A DNA stretch of 64,000 nucleotides, taken from positions 18,660 through 82,659 of the forward strand of contig NZ_FQYI01000009.1 of the NCBI RefSeq assembly GCF_900141665.1. Reading direction: 5' to 3'. Both the position numbers and the translations under genes were made by a program. A model generated the notes under the pieces. It was not told the origin of the DNA. It searched no databases and worked only from the letters and a program-made list of their open reading frames with translations. This stretch comes from Cruoricaptor ignavus (GTDB lineage: Bacteria > Bacteroidota > Bacteroidia > Flavobacteriales > Weeksellaceae). Shown here piece after piece: positions 38,854 through 47,823 of this stretch (position 1 is the first letter of the stretch; each line of letters starts with the position of its first letter).

Positions 38854-40776
38854 GTGATTTCCAAGCAGACGATTGATAAGATTTTCAGCGCGATTCGTGT
38901 GGAAGAAATCGTGGGTGAATATGTGCAGCTGAAAAGGGCGGGCTCCAACCTGAAAGGCCTGAGCCCTTTTCAGGACGAGAAAACGCCAAGCTTCGTGGTC
39001 TCGCCAAGCAAGCAAATCTGGAAAGATTTCTCCACCGGAAAAGGCGGCACGGCGATTTCCTTCCTGATGGAAATTGAAAATTTCACCTATCCTGAAGCAC
39101 TGCGCTACGCCGCGAAAAAATACGGCATTGAGGTGGAGGAAGACCGCCGCGAAATGACGGACGAAGAACGGCAGGCACAAACCAACCGGGATTTGCTGTA
39201 CAAAATTCACGAAGTGGCGAACGAATTTTTCCAAAGCCAGATGCACGATACGGAAGAAGGCCGCAGCATAGGGCTTTCGTATTTTCGTGAGCGCGGCCTG
39301 AACGATGCCACCATCAGAAAATTTCAGCTGGGATATTCGCCGGAACGGAAAAATGCCTTCACGGAATTTGCCCTGAACAAAGGCTATTCCAAAGAAATTC
39401 TCGAAAAATCCGGGCTTTCGATTTTTCCAGATTACAATGAAAACGGCATCGACAGATTTCGGGAAAGGGTGATTTTTCCAATCCACAGTTTCAGCGGAAG
39501 GGTCTTAGGCTTCGGTGCAAGAATCTTAAAAAATAACACCAAAACTGCGAAATATCTCAATTCGCCGGAAACGGAAATTTACCACAAATCCAATGTTCTA
39601 TATGGATTAAACCAAAGCAAGCAGGCGATTTCCCGGCAGGATTTGTGCCTTCTGGTAGAAGGCTATATGGATGTGGTTTCGTTGCATCAGTCCGGAATTG
39701 AAAATGTGGTAGCAAGCTCCGGAACATCCCTAACAACCGAGCAAATCAAGCTAATCAGGCGGCTCACGGAAAATGTAACGATACTTTTCGACAGTGATAA
39801 AGCCGGGATAAAAGCAAGCTTCCGAAGCATAGATATGCTACTTTCCGAAGGGATGAACATCCGCGTTTTGCTCTTCCCTGAAGGCGAAGACCCAGATTCT
39901 TTCGCAAAAAAGAATTCGCAAGAATTTGTCGAAAATTTTATCAATTCCTCAGCGCAAGATTTTATCAATTTCAAGGCGGAAATTCTGCTGAGCGAAGCGA
40001 ATGATGACCCGATAAAAAAAGCGGCAGCGATAAGGGACATCGTGAAATCCATCGCTTTTGTGAAAAATTCGCTAAAGCAGGAAATTTACCTGAAGGAAGT
40101 TGCGCAGAAATTCGACCTTACAGAGCGCGCATTATTCAATGAGCTGAAAGCATTGCAAAGCATTAAAAATCAGCAAAATACAGCTCAGCCAAGAAATGAA
40201 AAACCGGAAAAATTAGCAATCGTTCCAGAAACGCCAACGGTAAATCCATTGCTGATTCTTGAAGAAAAACTGGTGGAACTGATGCTGAAATACGGGGATT
40301 ATCTTTTGACCGAAAAAGATGAAAACGGCGAGAGTTTCCAGATTACCGTAATTGAAAAAATCCTGGCGCACTTTGATGAAGACGGCTACGAAATTCAGTC
40401 GGAACTCAACAAGAAAATTATCGGCGAAATAGCCGCAGGCGTGGAAAATGGCGAGCTGAGAACTGGGAAATTCTTTCTATCACTGATGGAAGAAGGCCTT
40501 AGCGAAAAGGTTGCGGATTCATTAATTGAGCCTTATGAAACTAGCAACTGGAAAAAATACGACATTTATTTCAGCAAAGAAAACGAGGTGGTGCCAAAAC
40601 TTGTCTCTGATGTATTAATCCGTCACAAAAGAGCCTTCGTACTGGAGCTCATTGAAAAGCTTAAAAATTCCATATCTGCGTCTGAGACGGAAAATCAAGA
40701 GGATATTTACTCAAAAATAATGAGGCTAAATGGGCTTCGCCGCACGATGGACGCTGAACTCCATCGAATATTATGA
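38854..40776 (+). CDS. dnaG: DNA primase DnaG (zinc ligands absent)
   Basis: DnaG makes RNA primers for replication. The TOPRIM core is intact: LLVEGYMDVVSLHQ with the catalytic Glu and VTILFDSDKAG with the DxD pair. The N-terminal domain aligns well with the CHC2 zinc finger, but the ligands are gone: SPFQ (37-40) replaces CPFH, and KDFSTGKGG (57-65) replaces the CFGCG pair. The fold residues EKTPSFVVSPSKQ are kept. Length is 640 residues and the start is GTG. Helicase interaction would be in the last 150 residues. The loss appears to be clade-wide in Flavobacteriia, from memory, and is not a sign of a dead gene. Confidence 0.95.
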   Translation: MISKQTIDKIFSAIRVEEIVGEYVQLKRAGSNLKGLSPFQDEKTPSFVVSPSKQIWKDFSTGKGGTAISFLMEIENFTYPEALRYAAKKYGIEVEEDRREMTDEERQAQTNRDLLYKIHEVANEFFQSQMHDTEEGRSIGLSYFRERGLNDATIRKFQLGYSPERKNAFTEFALNKGYSKEILEKSGLSIFPDYNENGIDRFRERVIFPIHSFSGRVLGFGARILKNNTKTAKYLNSPETEIYHKSNVLYGLNQSKQAISRQDLCLLVEGYMDVVSLHQSGIENVVASSGTSLTTEQIKLIRRLTENVTILFDSDKAGIKASFRSIDMLLSEGMNIRVLLFPEGEDPDSFAKKNSQEFVENFINSSAQDFINFKAEILLSEANDDPIKKAAAIRDIVKSIAFVKNSLKQEIYLKEVAQKFDLTERALFNELKALQSIKNQQNTAQPRNEKPEKLAIVPETPTVNPLLILEEKLVELMLKYGDYLLTEKDENGESFQITVIEKILAHFDEDGYEIQSELNKKIIGEIAAGVENGELRTGKFFLSLMEEGLSEKVADSLIEPYETSNWKKYDIYFSKENEVVPKLVSDVLIRHKRAFVLELIEKLKNSISASETENQEDIYSKIMRLNGLRRTMDAELHRIL

Positions 40777-40840
40777 CAAAATGACATAAAATAGATTAGG
40801 AATAAAATTTGCGACAGAACAGGCAACAGATTTTAGACAA

Positions 40841-41521
40841 ATGGACATTAGAAAAGAGTTTAGAGATTTCTCGGTAAAGCATCTTGGCAACAGCGGTTTG
40901 GCGACTGACCAATATTTAGGAATGTATGGCCCGACGAATTTGACGCCCTACATTATTGAAGAGCGCCGGATGAATGTGGCACAGATGGATGTATTTTCCC
41001 GCCTGATGATGGATCGCATCATCTTTCTGGGGACGGGTATTGATGATCAGGTGGCAAATATTGTGACGGCGCAGCTTCTGTTCCTTGAAAGTGCGGATTC
41101 CGCGAAGGATATCCAGATTTACATCAATTCGCCTGGTGGTAGCGTTTATGCAGGGCTGGGCATTTATGACACGATGCAAATCATCAAGCCTGATGTAGCG
41201 ACGATTTGTACCGGGATGGCAGCCTCGATGGGCGCCGTTCTGCTGGTAGCCGGCGAAAAAGGGAAACGCAGCGCGCTGAAGCATTCAAGGGTGATGATCC
41301 ATCAGCCTTCTGGCGGGGCACAGGGTGTAGCCTCGGATATGGAAATTAATTTGCGCGAAATGCTGAAGCTGAAAAAGGAACTATACGAAATCATCTCCCA
41401 ACACTCTGGGCAAAGCTACGATTGGGTGGAAAAGGCCTCCGACCGTGATTATTGGATGACCTCTCAGGAAGCAAAGGAAATGGGTATGGTAGATGAAGTG
41501 CTTGAAAGAAAAAGAGACTGA
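40841..41521 (+). CDS. clpP: ATP-dependent Clp protease proteolytic subunit ClpP
   Basis: ClpP forms the two-ring serine protease chamber fed by ClpX or other AAA+ unfoldases. The catalytic Ser lies in TGMAASMGAVLL, the His in SRVMIHQPSGGAQG, and the Asp in the later DRDYWM segment. INSPGGSVYAGLGIYDTM forms the oxyanion region. Length is 226 residues. It is followed by a clear terminator. clpX is not in this window. Confidence 0.97.
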   Translation: MDIRKEFRDFSVKHLGNSGLATDQYLGMYGPTNLTPYIIEERRMNVAQMDVFSRLMMDRIIFLGTGIDDQVANIVTAQLLFLESADSAKDIQIYINSPGGSVYAGLGIYDTMQIIKPDVATICTGMAASMGAVLLVAGEKGKRSALKHSRVMIHQPSGGAQGVASDMEINLREMLKLKKELYEIISQHSGQSYDWVEKASDRDYWMTSQEAKEMGMVDEVLERKRD

Positions 41522-41539
41522 TATATTTAAATATTTTGT

Positions 41540-41573
41540 AAAAAATTCCGCTTGAAATTCAGGCGGTTTTTTT
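41540..41573 (+). terminator. Terminator of clpP
   Basis: CCGCTTGA (41548-41555) pairs with TCAGGCGG (41559-41566) with one G-T wobble, followed by seven T. Confidence 0.8.
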
Positions 41574-41593
41574 ATTTTTACGAAAAATTATTT

Positions 41594-42037
41594 ATGGCAT
41601 CTCAATCTACCGACCTGTCTAATTTTAAATTTTCTATGCCCGTTCCCATTCGCTGGAATGATATGGATGCGCTGGGCCATATTAATAATGTTCTGTATTT
41701 TGAATATTTTCAAATCGCAAGAGGTGAGTATATGAATACAGCGAGCAAATCCTGGGACTGGACTAAGCATATGTTTGTAATCGCCCACATTGAGTGCGAT
41801 TATTTTAAAGAAATAAATCCCTTCACCAAGGATCCGTTAATAAAAACCAGGGTATCCGGCATTTCCAATAAAAGTTTTGATATGGAATATGCGATCGTGA
41901 GTACTGGTAAAGATGGAGAGCAGGTACTGCACGCTATCGGCAAAAATGTAAATGTCTATATCGATATGACTACAAAAAAATCTGAAACCATTCCTGACTG
42001 GCTAAGGGAGGAGCTTAGCCATTTTGAAGGATTATAA
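41594..42037 (+). CDS. Acyl-CoA thioesterase, 4HBT hotdog fold
   Basis: MPVPIRWNDMDALGHINNVLYFEYF is the 4-hydroxybenzoyl-CoA thioesterase/YbgC-type signature, with the catalytic Asp in WNDMDALGHINN. Length is 147 residues from the ATG at 41594. An in-frame TTG lies inside the upstream terminator and is rejected as a start. The substrate is some acyl-CoA; the chain length cannot be inferred. A perfect 14-bp inverted repeat follows. Confidence 0.88.
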   Translation: MASQSTDLSNFKFSMPVPIRWNDMDALGHINNVLYFEYFQIARGEYMNTASKSWDWTKHMFVIAHIECDYFKEINPFTKDPLIKTRVSGISNKSFDMEYAIVSTGKDGEQVLHAIGKNVNVYIDMTTKKSETIPDWLREELSHFEGL

Positions 42038-42070
42038 CAAAATCCCGCAGCAAGTTTGCGGGATTTTGTT
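42036..42070. terminator. Bidirectional terminator between the thioesterase gene and dnaJ
   Basis: AACAAAATCCCGCA (42036-42049) and TGCGGGATTTTGTT (42057-42070) form a perfect 14-bp stem with a 7-base loop, abutting the dnaJ stop. Confidence 0.85.
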
Positions 42071-43186
42071 TTAGCTGAATAAATCTTTTACTTTATCGAA
42101 AAATGTTCTCTCCTTTCCTGAGGGTTCTGCCTTCATCTCGCCCTCTTTCAGCTGGCGTTCGAAGAATTCTTTTTGTTCGGGGGTAAGGTGCTGCGGCGTC
42201 CATACATTAATATGCACAAACATATCGCCTTTGCCATAGCTCTCCAAACTTGGCAAGCCTTTCCCGTTCAATCGGAGAATTTTTCCTGACTGCGTGCCAG
42301 GATCTATTTTTACTTTCGCCTTTCCACCCACTGTCGGTATTTCCTTCGAAGTTCCGAGAGCTGCCTCTGCAAAGGAGATGTAAACTTCCTGATGCAGATT
42401 ATCCCCCTCCCGCTTAATACTCTCGTGTTCCTCCTCTTCTATCAAAACAAGTAGATCGCCGGGAATACCGCCAAACGGCGCATCATTTCCTTTACCTCGC
42501 ACGCTAAGCTGAACCCCTTCCCGGGCACCTGGCGGTATGCTGATTGTAACTTCCTCATCTTCTTTAATAAGACCTTGGGCATCCGCTCCCGCCGGGATAT
42601 AATCAGCAACTTTCCCTACTCCCTGGCAAGTAGCACAAGTCTGCTGGCTCTGCATCTGCCCGAACATTGTATTGACAACTTTGAGCTGAACTCCCGAACC
42701 ACCACAAGCAGGGCAAGTTTTGGAAGTGGCCCCATCAGCCATTTTCAAGCGTTTTACTTTGATAACTTTCTGCGCGCCACCCATCATTTCCTCAAGATTA
42801 AGCTTGATGCGTACCCGCAAATTGGAGCCGCGCACCTGCTGAGGCCTTCCACCACCAGCACCACCGAAACCAAAATGCCCGCCGAAAATATCCCCAAACT
42901 GGCTGAAAATATCTTCCATACTCATACCGCCGCCGAAGCCCCCGCCGAAGCCTCCTGCACCACCTACGCCGGCATGGCCGTACTGATCATAGCGAGCACG
43001 CTTATTTGGATCGCTGAGGATTTCATAGGCTTCCGCAGCCTCCTTAAACTTTTCCTCTGCCACGGCATCGCCTGGGTTTTTATCCGGGTGGTACCTTACC
43101 GCCTGCTTCCGGTAAGCTTTTTTTATCTCTTCGGCCGTCGCAGTTTTCGGTACTTCTAAAATTTCGTAATAATCTCTTTTTGCCAT
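42071..43186 (-). CDS. dnaJ: Chaperone DnaJ with a reduced zinc region
   Basis: DnaJ delivers substrates to DnaK and stimulates its ATPase. The J domain (residues 1-70) has HPD at 33-35. A Gly/Phe-rich linker follows (about 71-113). The zinc region normally has four CxxCxGxG motifs; here only two are present: CPACGGSG (158-165) and CATCQGVG (184-191). The C-terminal beta-sandwich domains are intact ([25 protein letters not shown]-like [13 protein letters not shown]). Length is 371 residues. It lies 18 bases after grpE on the same strand. Confidence 0.95.
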   Translation of the reverse strand: MAKRDYYEILEVPKTATAEEIKKAYRKQAVRYHPDKNPGDAVAEEKFKEAAEAYEILSDPNKRARYDQYGHAGVGGAGGFGGGFGGGMSMEDIFSQFGDIFGGHFGFGGAGGGRPQQVRGSNLRVRIKLNLEEMMGGAQKVIKVKRLKMADGATSKTCPACGGSGVQLKVVNTMFGQMQSQQTCATCQGVGKVADYIPAGADAQGLIKEDEEVTISIPPGAREGVQLSVRGKGNDAPFGGIPGDLLVLIEEEEHESIKREGDNLHQEVYISFAEAALGTSKEIPTVGGKAKVKIDPGTQSGKILRLNGKGLPSLESYGKGDMFVHINVWTPQHLTPEQKEFFERQLKEGEMKAEPSGKERTFFDKVKDLFS

Positions 43187-43204
43187 CCCACTGTTTTAGA
43201 AAAA

Positions 43205-43747
43205 TTACTGCCCGATTACTACCTTCGCAAAACGGACTACCCTACCGTTCAGGATGTAGCCAGTTTCTACCACATCTACAATCTTGCCTTTCAACTCTTC
43301 GGATGGGGCGGGAATTTGCGTAATAGCTTCGTGGTGCTCCACATCAAAATCATCCCCGGGTTTTACCTCCATTGTCTGCAAGCCTTTTTCTGTAAGTTTA
43401 TTTTTAAATTTTTGGTAGATGAGTTCTACACCCTTCACCAGATCTTCATTGTCAGTTTTTGAGATCTCCTTTAGTGCCCGCTCAAAATCATCCAAAATCG
43501 CGAGCATAGAAACCATCATATCCTGATTAGCAAATTGGAAAAATTCGAGTTTCTCCTTTGCAGTTCGCTTTTTGTAATTTTCAAATTCAGCATATAGTCT
43601 TACATACTTCTCTTTTTCCTCGGAAAGTAAATCTTCTACAGATTTTTGATTCTCTTCCGTAGATGGTTCTTCTCTTGCCTCTTTCGTTGCAGGATCCGCT
43701 TGGTTAATATCTATTTGCTCTTCTGGCAATTCTTGATATTCATTCAT
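43205..43747 (-). CDS. grpE: Nucleotide exchange factor GrpE
   Basis: GrpE releases ADP from DnaK. An acidic N-terminal tail (about 40 residues, EEPSTEENQKSVEDLLSEEK) is followed by the long coiled-coil helix (YAEFENYKKRTAKEKLEFFQ) and the beta domain (VKPGDDFDVEHHEAITQIPA, VVETGYILNGRVVRFAKVVI). Length is 180 residues. It leads the grpE-dnaJ operon. No CIRCE-type inverted repeat is seen upstream. Confidence 0.95.
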   Translation of the reverse strand: MNEYQELPEEQIDINQADPATKEAREEPSTEENQKSVEDLLSEEKEKYVRLYAEFENYKKRTAKEKLEFFQFANQDMMVSMLAILDDFERALKEISKTDNEDLVKGVELIYQKFKNKLTEKGLQTMEVKPGDDFDVEHHEAITQIPAPSEELKGKIVDVVETGYILNGRVVRFAKVVIGQ

Positions 43748-43810
43748 AATTTAAATTTTATAACAAGAATATGACAAAGAATCTGCCAAATTTTGTATGT
43801 GGACAATTAG

Positions 43811-43850
43811 TCACAAAAAAACTCCCGACCAAGGCCGGGAGTTGTGTATA
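43811..43850 (-). terminator. Hairpin in the grpE upstream region, terminator of no adjoining minus gene or of the OmpA gene on the far side
   Basis: AACTCCCG (43820-43827) and CGGGAGTT (43836-43843) form a perfect 8-bp stem with a T tract on the minus strand side. It lies just downstream of the DUF937-OmpA stop (43863), on the minus strand, and should end that transcript. Confidence 0.75.
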
Positions 43851-43862
43851 GTGTGAAATTAA

Positions 43863-45140
43863 TTATTTTGAGAATCTTATAGCCATCTTTCTGTCTTTAG
43901 CTCTTTCAGCGTCAGAAGCAGAAGCATCAACAGTAGCAAATTCTGATCCGTAACCTTCAGCACCAGTTACTTGTGAACCTACACCATATTTTTCAAGCTG
44001 AGACTTAATAAAGTTCGCTCTTCCTTGAGAAATTTCTTTGTTTACGGCTTCATTACCTGTTTTATCAGTGTAGCCTCCAATTTTAACTTTAGCATCAGGA
44101 TACGCCTTCAGGATTTTAGCAAGGTTTTCAATTTGAGCTTCAGAACCAGCCTCTAGCTGATCTTTAGAGCCGTGTACGAAGTTTACATTATCAAAATCAT
44201 ACCATACAGCTTTCAGACCTTCTTCGTTGGCATTTGCGTATTGACCGCTCTGAAGGTAAGAAATCATTCTCTGTTCAAGACCATTAGGATAGCCTCTGAG
44301 AGCGGTACCGTTTAGGTCAATGTCCTGAAGTTCTCCACGGTTAGCAGGAGCTGTAACGGCTGCTGTATCTACCATAGTAGAATCTTCTACAACAACTGTG
44401 GAATCAGCCGGCTGCATAGGGGTTTCAGGATTTTTCTTATCGCACTGCTTCCAAAGGAACCATCCTGCGAGAAGAAGCAGAAGAAGCGGAAGAAGCCACT
44501 TCCAGATTGAATTGTTATCCTTTCTGTCCACATTTACATGCGTGTTGCCTGCTCTGTTTACATCAGGATTGCCTTGGTTGTTTGAGTTCATAGTTTTATC
44601 ATTTAGATTGTTGTTTGTTGTGGAGGTTGTAAAATCACCTAGACCAAGGCTAGCAAGTGAAAGGCCAGTAGGAAGCAGTGCGGAAACATGAGATTTCTGC
44701 TGCTCTAGCAGTCTGGAAACGCCCGCTCTGTCAAGATTTTGATCAGATGCATACTTGCTTACAGTACCCAGCGTAGCGCCTGTCACCATATTTGCAAGGG
44801 AATTCACAGTAGAGTTATTTACACCTGCAAAAGATGCTACAGATGAAAATAAATCACTAGCTCTGCCGCCGAAAATCGTATTCAGTACTGCTGAGATTAC
44901 GGAGTTATCAGAAGTGCCTCCGATTAGGTTGTTTAGATAGCCCTGGCTTGCAGAACCAAAAATTGCATCAAGAAGCGTAGGGTTTGATGCATTTCTAGCC
45001 ATACCGCCAACCACTGCAGGAAGCAGTCCGCTGATCGCTTTGCTGATTCCGGATTCACTTTCGCCAAATTGCGTTGATGCCTGAGTAATCAGGGCAGGAC
45101 CAAGTTGTCCTTTGATTAGATCAATTAAATTTACTGACAT
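43863..45140 (-). CDS. DUF937 - transmembrane - OmpA fusion protein
   Basis: Residues 1 to about 165 match DUF937 (MSVNLIDLIKGQLGPALITQ, ISGLLPAVVGGMA). A single membrane helix follows (IWKWLLPLLLLLLAGWFLW) after a Asn-rich linker. The last 130 residues are an OmpA-like peptidoglycan-binding domain (VNFVHGSKDQLEAGSEAQIE, KVKIGGYTDKTGNEAVNKEI, QGRANFIKSQLEKYGV). There is no cleavable signal at the N-terminus, so the DUF937 part should stay in the cytoplasm and the OmpA part reach the wall. Length is 425 residues. The role is unknown. Confidence 0.9.
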   Translation of the reverse strand: MSVNLIDLIKGQLGPALITQASTQFGESESGISKAISGLLPAVVGGMARNASNPTLLDAIFGSASQGYLNNLIGGTSDNSVISAVLNTIFGGRASDLFSSVASFAGVNNSTVNSLANMVTGATLGTVSKYASDQNLDRAGVSRLLEQQKSHVSALLPTGLSLASLGLGDFTTSTTNNNLNDKTMNSNNQGNPDVNRAGNTHVNVDRKDNNSIWKWLLPLLLLLLAGWFLWKQCDKKNPETPMQPADSTVVVEDSTMVDTAAVTAPANRGELQDIDLNGTALRGYPNGLEQRMISYLQSGQYANANEEGLKAVWYDFDNVNFVHGSKDQLEAGSEAQIENLAKILKAYPDAKVKIGGYTDKTGNEAVNKEISQGRANFIKSQLEKYGVGSQVTGAEGYGSEFATVDASASDAERAKDRKMAIRFSK

Positions 45141-45236
45141 AATAGTTTGTTTTTCTGGTGAACTTTAGCAATTATTATTCCAAAAACTGAAAAATGTCAT
45201 ATTTTCTTTCGAAATTTATATTAAGTTTATGTTAAT

Positions 45237-46712
45237 TTAATACGCTTTCGCGAAAATAACCCGTTGGTTCGATGGTTTTCCGCTGATTAAGGAAACGCCT
45301 TCCTCCAAATCATTATCCAAAGGAATGCAGCGGATGGTAGCCTTCGTTTCTTCCTTGATTTGCTCCTCTTCTTCCGCTGTGCCGTCCCAATGCGCGGAAA
45401 TAAAACCGCCCTTCTCTTCCAGCACTTTTTTAAATTCTTCGTAGGTATCCACCTCGGTAATATTTTCGTCGCGGAATTTCAGAGCCTTCCTAAATATATT
45501 GTCCTGAATTTCGTCCAGAAGCTGCGAAATATATTCCGCAATGTTTTCCAGCGGTTTTACTTCTTTCGTCAATGTATCGCGGCGTGCAACTTCCACGGTT
45601 TGGTTCTCCAGATCCCTTGCACCCATCGCAATTCTTACCGGCACGCCTTTAAGCTCGTATTCCGCGAATTTCCAGCCGGGCTTGTTTTGGTCGTCATCAT
45701 CAAATTTCACGCTGATGCCTTTCTGTTTTAGCTCTGCCACGATTTTATCCGCCACTTTACGGATTAGGTTTAATTGCTCTTCACCCTTAAAAATCGGCAC
45801 TATTACCACCTGAATTGGCGCAAGTTTTGGCGGAAGCACCAGGCCATTATCATCGGAATGTGCCATTATCAAAGCGCCCATCAGCCTTGTGGAAACGCCC
45901 CAGGAAGTTGCCCACGCATATTCCAGCTGACCTTCTTTGTTCGTAAATTTCACATCGAAGGCTTTGGCAAAATTCTGCCCGAGGAAATGCGATGTCCCAG
46001 CCTGAAGCGCTTTGCCGTCTTGCATCATCGCTTCTATGCAGTAGGTTTCATCGGCGCCGGCAAATCTTTCGCTCGGCGTTTTCACGCCGCGAATTACCGG
46101 TACGGCAAGCACATTTTCCGCAACATCGGCGTACACTTCCAGCATTTTCTCGGTTTCTTCCATCGCTTCTTCCCTGGTGGAATGCGCCGTGTGCCCTTCC
46201 TGCCATAGGAATTCTGCGGTGCGAAGGAACAGCCTTGTCCGCATTTCCCAGCGAACAACATTCGCCCACTGATTGATGAGTATCGGCAAATCCCTGTAGC
46301 TCTGAATCCAGTTTTTGTAAGTGTTCCAGATGATGGCTTCGGAAGTTGGGCGCACGATGAGCTCTTCTTCCAGCCTGGCTTCCGGATCCACGATTAATTT
46401 CCCTGGATTTTCGGCATCATTTTTCAGACGGTAATGCGTGACTACGGCACATTCCTTTGCGAAGCCTTCGGCATTTTTCTCTTCCGCTTCGAAAAGGCTT
46501 TTCGGCACAAACAGCGGAAAGTAAGCATTCTGGTGTCCGGTTTCCTTAAACCTCCTGTCCAGCTCATCCCGCATTTTTTCCCAGATGGCGTAGCCGTAGG
46601 GCTTGATGACCATACACCCACGCACACCGGAATTTTCCGCCAGGTCGGCTTTTACCACCAGTTCGTTATACCATTTGCTATAATCTTCCGCACGGGTCGT
46701 TAATTTTGTCAT
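45237..46712 (-). CDS. proS: Prolyl-tRNA synthetase, archaeal/eukaryotic-like short type
   Basis: ProS charges tRNA-Pro. Motif 2 lies around [30 protein letters not shown] is the activation loop, and motif 3 lies in [20 protein letters not shown]. The C-terminal anticodon domain ([12 protein letters not shown]) and the zinc-like tail domain ([14 protein letters not shown]) place it in the shorter archaeal-type group that lacks the editing insertion. Length is 491 residues from the ATG at 46712; 42 further in-frame residues upstream look non-coding. Confidence 0.95.
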   Translation of the reverse strand: MTKLTTRAEDYSKWYNELVVKADLAENSGVRGCMVIKPYGYAIWEKMRDELDRRFKETGHQNAYFPLFVPKSLFEAEEKNAEGFAKECAVVTHYRLKNDAENPGKLIVDPEARLEEELIVRPTSEAIIWNTYKNWIQSYRDLPILINQWANVVRWEMRTRLFLRTAEFLWQEGHTAHSTREEAMEETEKMLEVYADVAENVLAVPVIRGVKTPSERFAGADETYCIEAMMQDGKALQAGTSHFLGQNFAKAFDVKFTNKEGQLEYAWATSWGVSTRLMGALIMAHSDDNGLVLPPKLAPIQVVIVPIFKGEEQLNLIRKVADKIVAELKQKGISVKFDDDDQNKPGWKFAEYELKGVPVRIAMGARDLENQTVEVARRDTLTKEVKPLENIAEYISQLLDEIQDNIFRKALKFRDENITEVDTYEEFKKVLEEKGGFISAHWDGTAEEEEQIKEETKATIRCIPLDNDLEEGVSLISGKPSNQRVIFAKAY

Positions 46713-46836
46713 AAAATTTAACTTTTCCTTTAATTTTAAATCAAAAGCCAGAAGCGAATTGCAAACTGACATATAATAAATATGGTACAGTTTTGGCTTT
46801 TGTGCAAAGATAATTGAAATACATTTTTCTGACATC

Positions 46837-47796
46837 ATGGAAAAAAATATCTTTGATAAATTTTTAAAAAGAAATCTGAAAAATTCTTTTCTGGCATTTT
46901 CCGCCGGCCTACTCCTCGCATCCTGCGGATCCTATATGAATGGATATAGCGAGACCGACGGTGTGTATTACGACCCGAGCCGGGATACCGTACCCCAAGG
47001 CACATACAAGGGCTACGCCGGCAATAGGGTGGATGAAAATTATGACTACAGCGCAAGGCCGGAAACCGAGGAAGATATAGCCCGCTATGGCAGAAAGGGC
47101 TATAGGCGCAACTGGAACGAGAAAAAATCCGACTCCGACTGGGGAGAATATGCGGGAAGCGAGACCCTATATAGCGGCTGGGGAAGCGCCTATGCGCCGT
47201 GGTATGGTAGCTTTGGCTACGGCTGGGGGCACCCTTATTATGGCGGCAGGTTCGGGATGAGTTTTGGCTGGGGTAGCCCGTGGTATAGTGGATATTATGG
47301 CTATGGTGTAAATCCATATTGGTATGGTGATCCATTTTACGGAGGGTTCTATGGCTATCGACCTTATTATTATTCTCCTTACTACTATTCGCCATATTAT
47401 GGCCCATACTATTATGATTATTATGGGTATGGCGTACCTTACCGCTATAGTGTTCCGCGCAGAAATGTCGGGCCAAACAGCTATCCAACTGCCGGCAATA
47501 ACGGGAGAAGTTCCTCAGCATCTCAGCCGGCATACTCCGGTAGGGATGCAGGATTCCGCACCAGCTACCCGCAGGGGCAGCGCACATATAATGGCGCGGA
47601 TAGGAGCAGATCCGACGGGATGGGTAATAGAAGTATTTACCGAGAAACTCCTTCGCAGCAGCGCAGCGACACCTACCGGGATAACTCTTACCGTTCCTCC
47701 GGCAGCTATCAAACCGGCGGCTACAACGGGAACTATGGTGGCGGCAGTACAGGCGGAAGCCGTACCGGAGGTTTCCGTACCGGGGGCAGCAGATAA
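46837..47796 (+). CDS. Tyr/Gly-rich lipoprotein of unknown function
   Basis: This 319-residue protein has a lipoprotein signal ending [10 protein letters not shown]. Residues of about 110-205 are a low-complexity run of Tyr, Gly, Pro and Trp (such as [20 protein letters not shown]). The C-terminal third is rich in Ser, Gly, Arg and Asn and ends in repeats of [14 protein letters not shown]. No catalytic motif is seen; in Flavobacteriia such proteins are often called vitellogenin-like, which carries no function. The porin gene follows after 27 bases, so the pair is probably co-transcribed. Confidence 0.8.
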   Translation: MEKNIFDKFLKRNLKNSFLAFSAGLLLASCGSYMNGYSETDGVYYDPSRDTVPQGTYKGYAGNRVDENYDYSARPETEEDIARYGRKGYRRNWNEKKSDSDWGEYAGSETLYSGWGSAYAPWYGSFGYGWGHPYYGGRFGMSFGWGSPWYSGYYGYGVNPYWYGDPFYGGFYGYRPYYYSPYYYSPYYGPYYYDYYGYGVPYRYSVPRRNVGPNSYPTAGNNGRSSSASQPAYSGRDAGFRTSYPQGQRTYNGADRSRSDGMGNRSIYRETPSQQRSDTYRDNSYRSSGSYQTGGYNGNYGGGSTGGSRTGGFRTGGSR

Positions 47797-47823
47797 TTTT
47801 AAAATAACTTTACAACTTCAAAA

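Noticed and set aside
46835..47587. A His/Ser/Arg-rich open frame antisense to the Tyr/Gly-rich lipoprotein
   Set aside because: The odd composition is explained by the repetitive TAT and GGC codons of the real gene read backwards.
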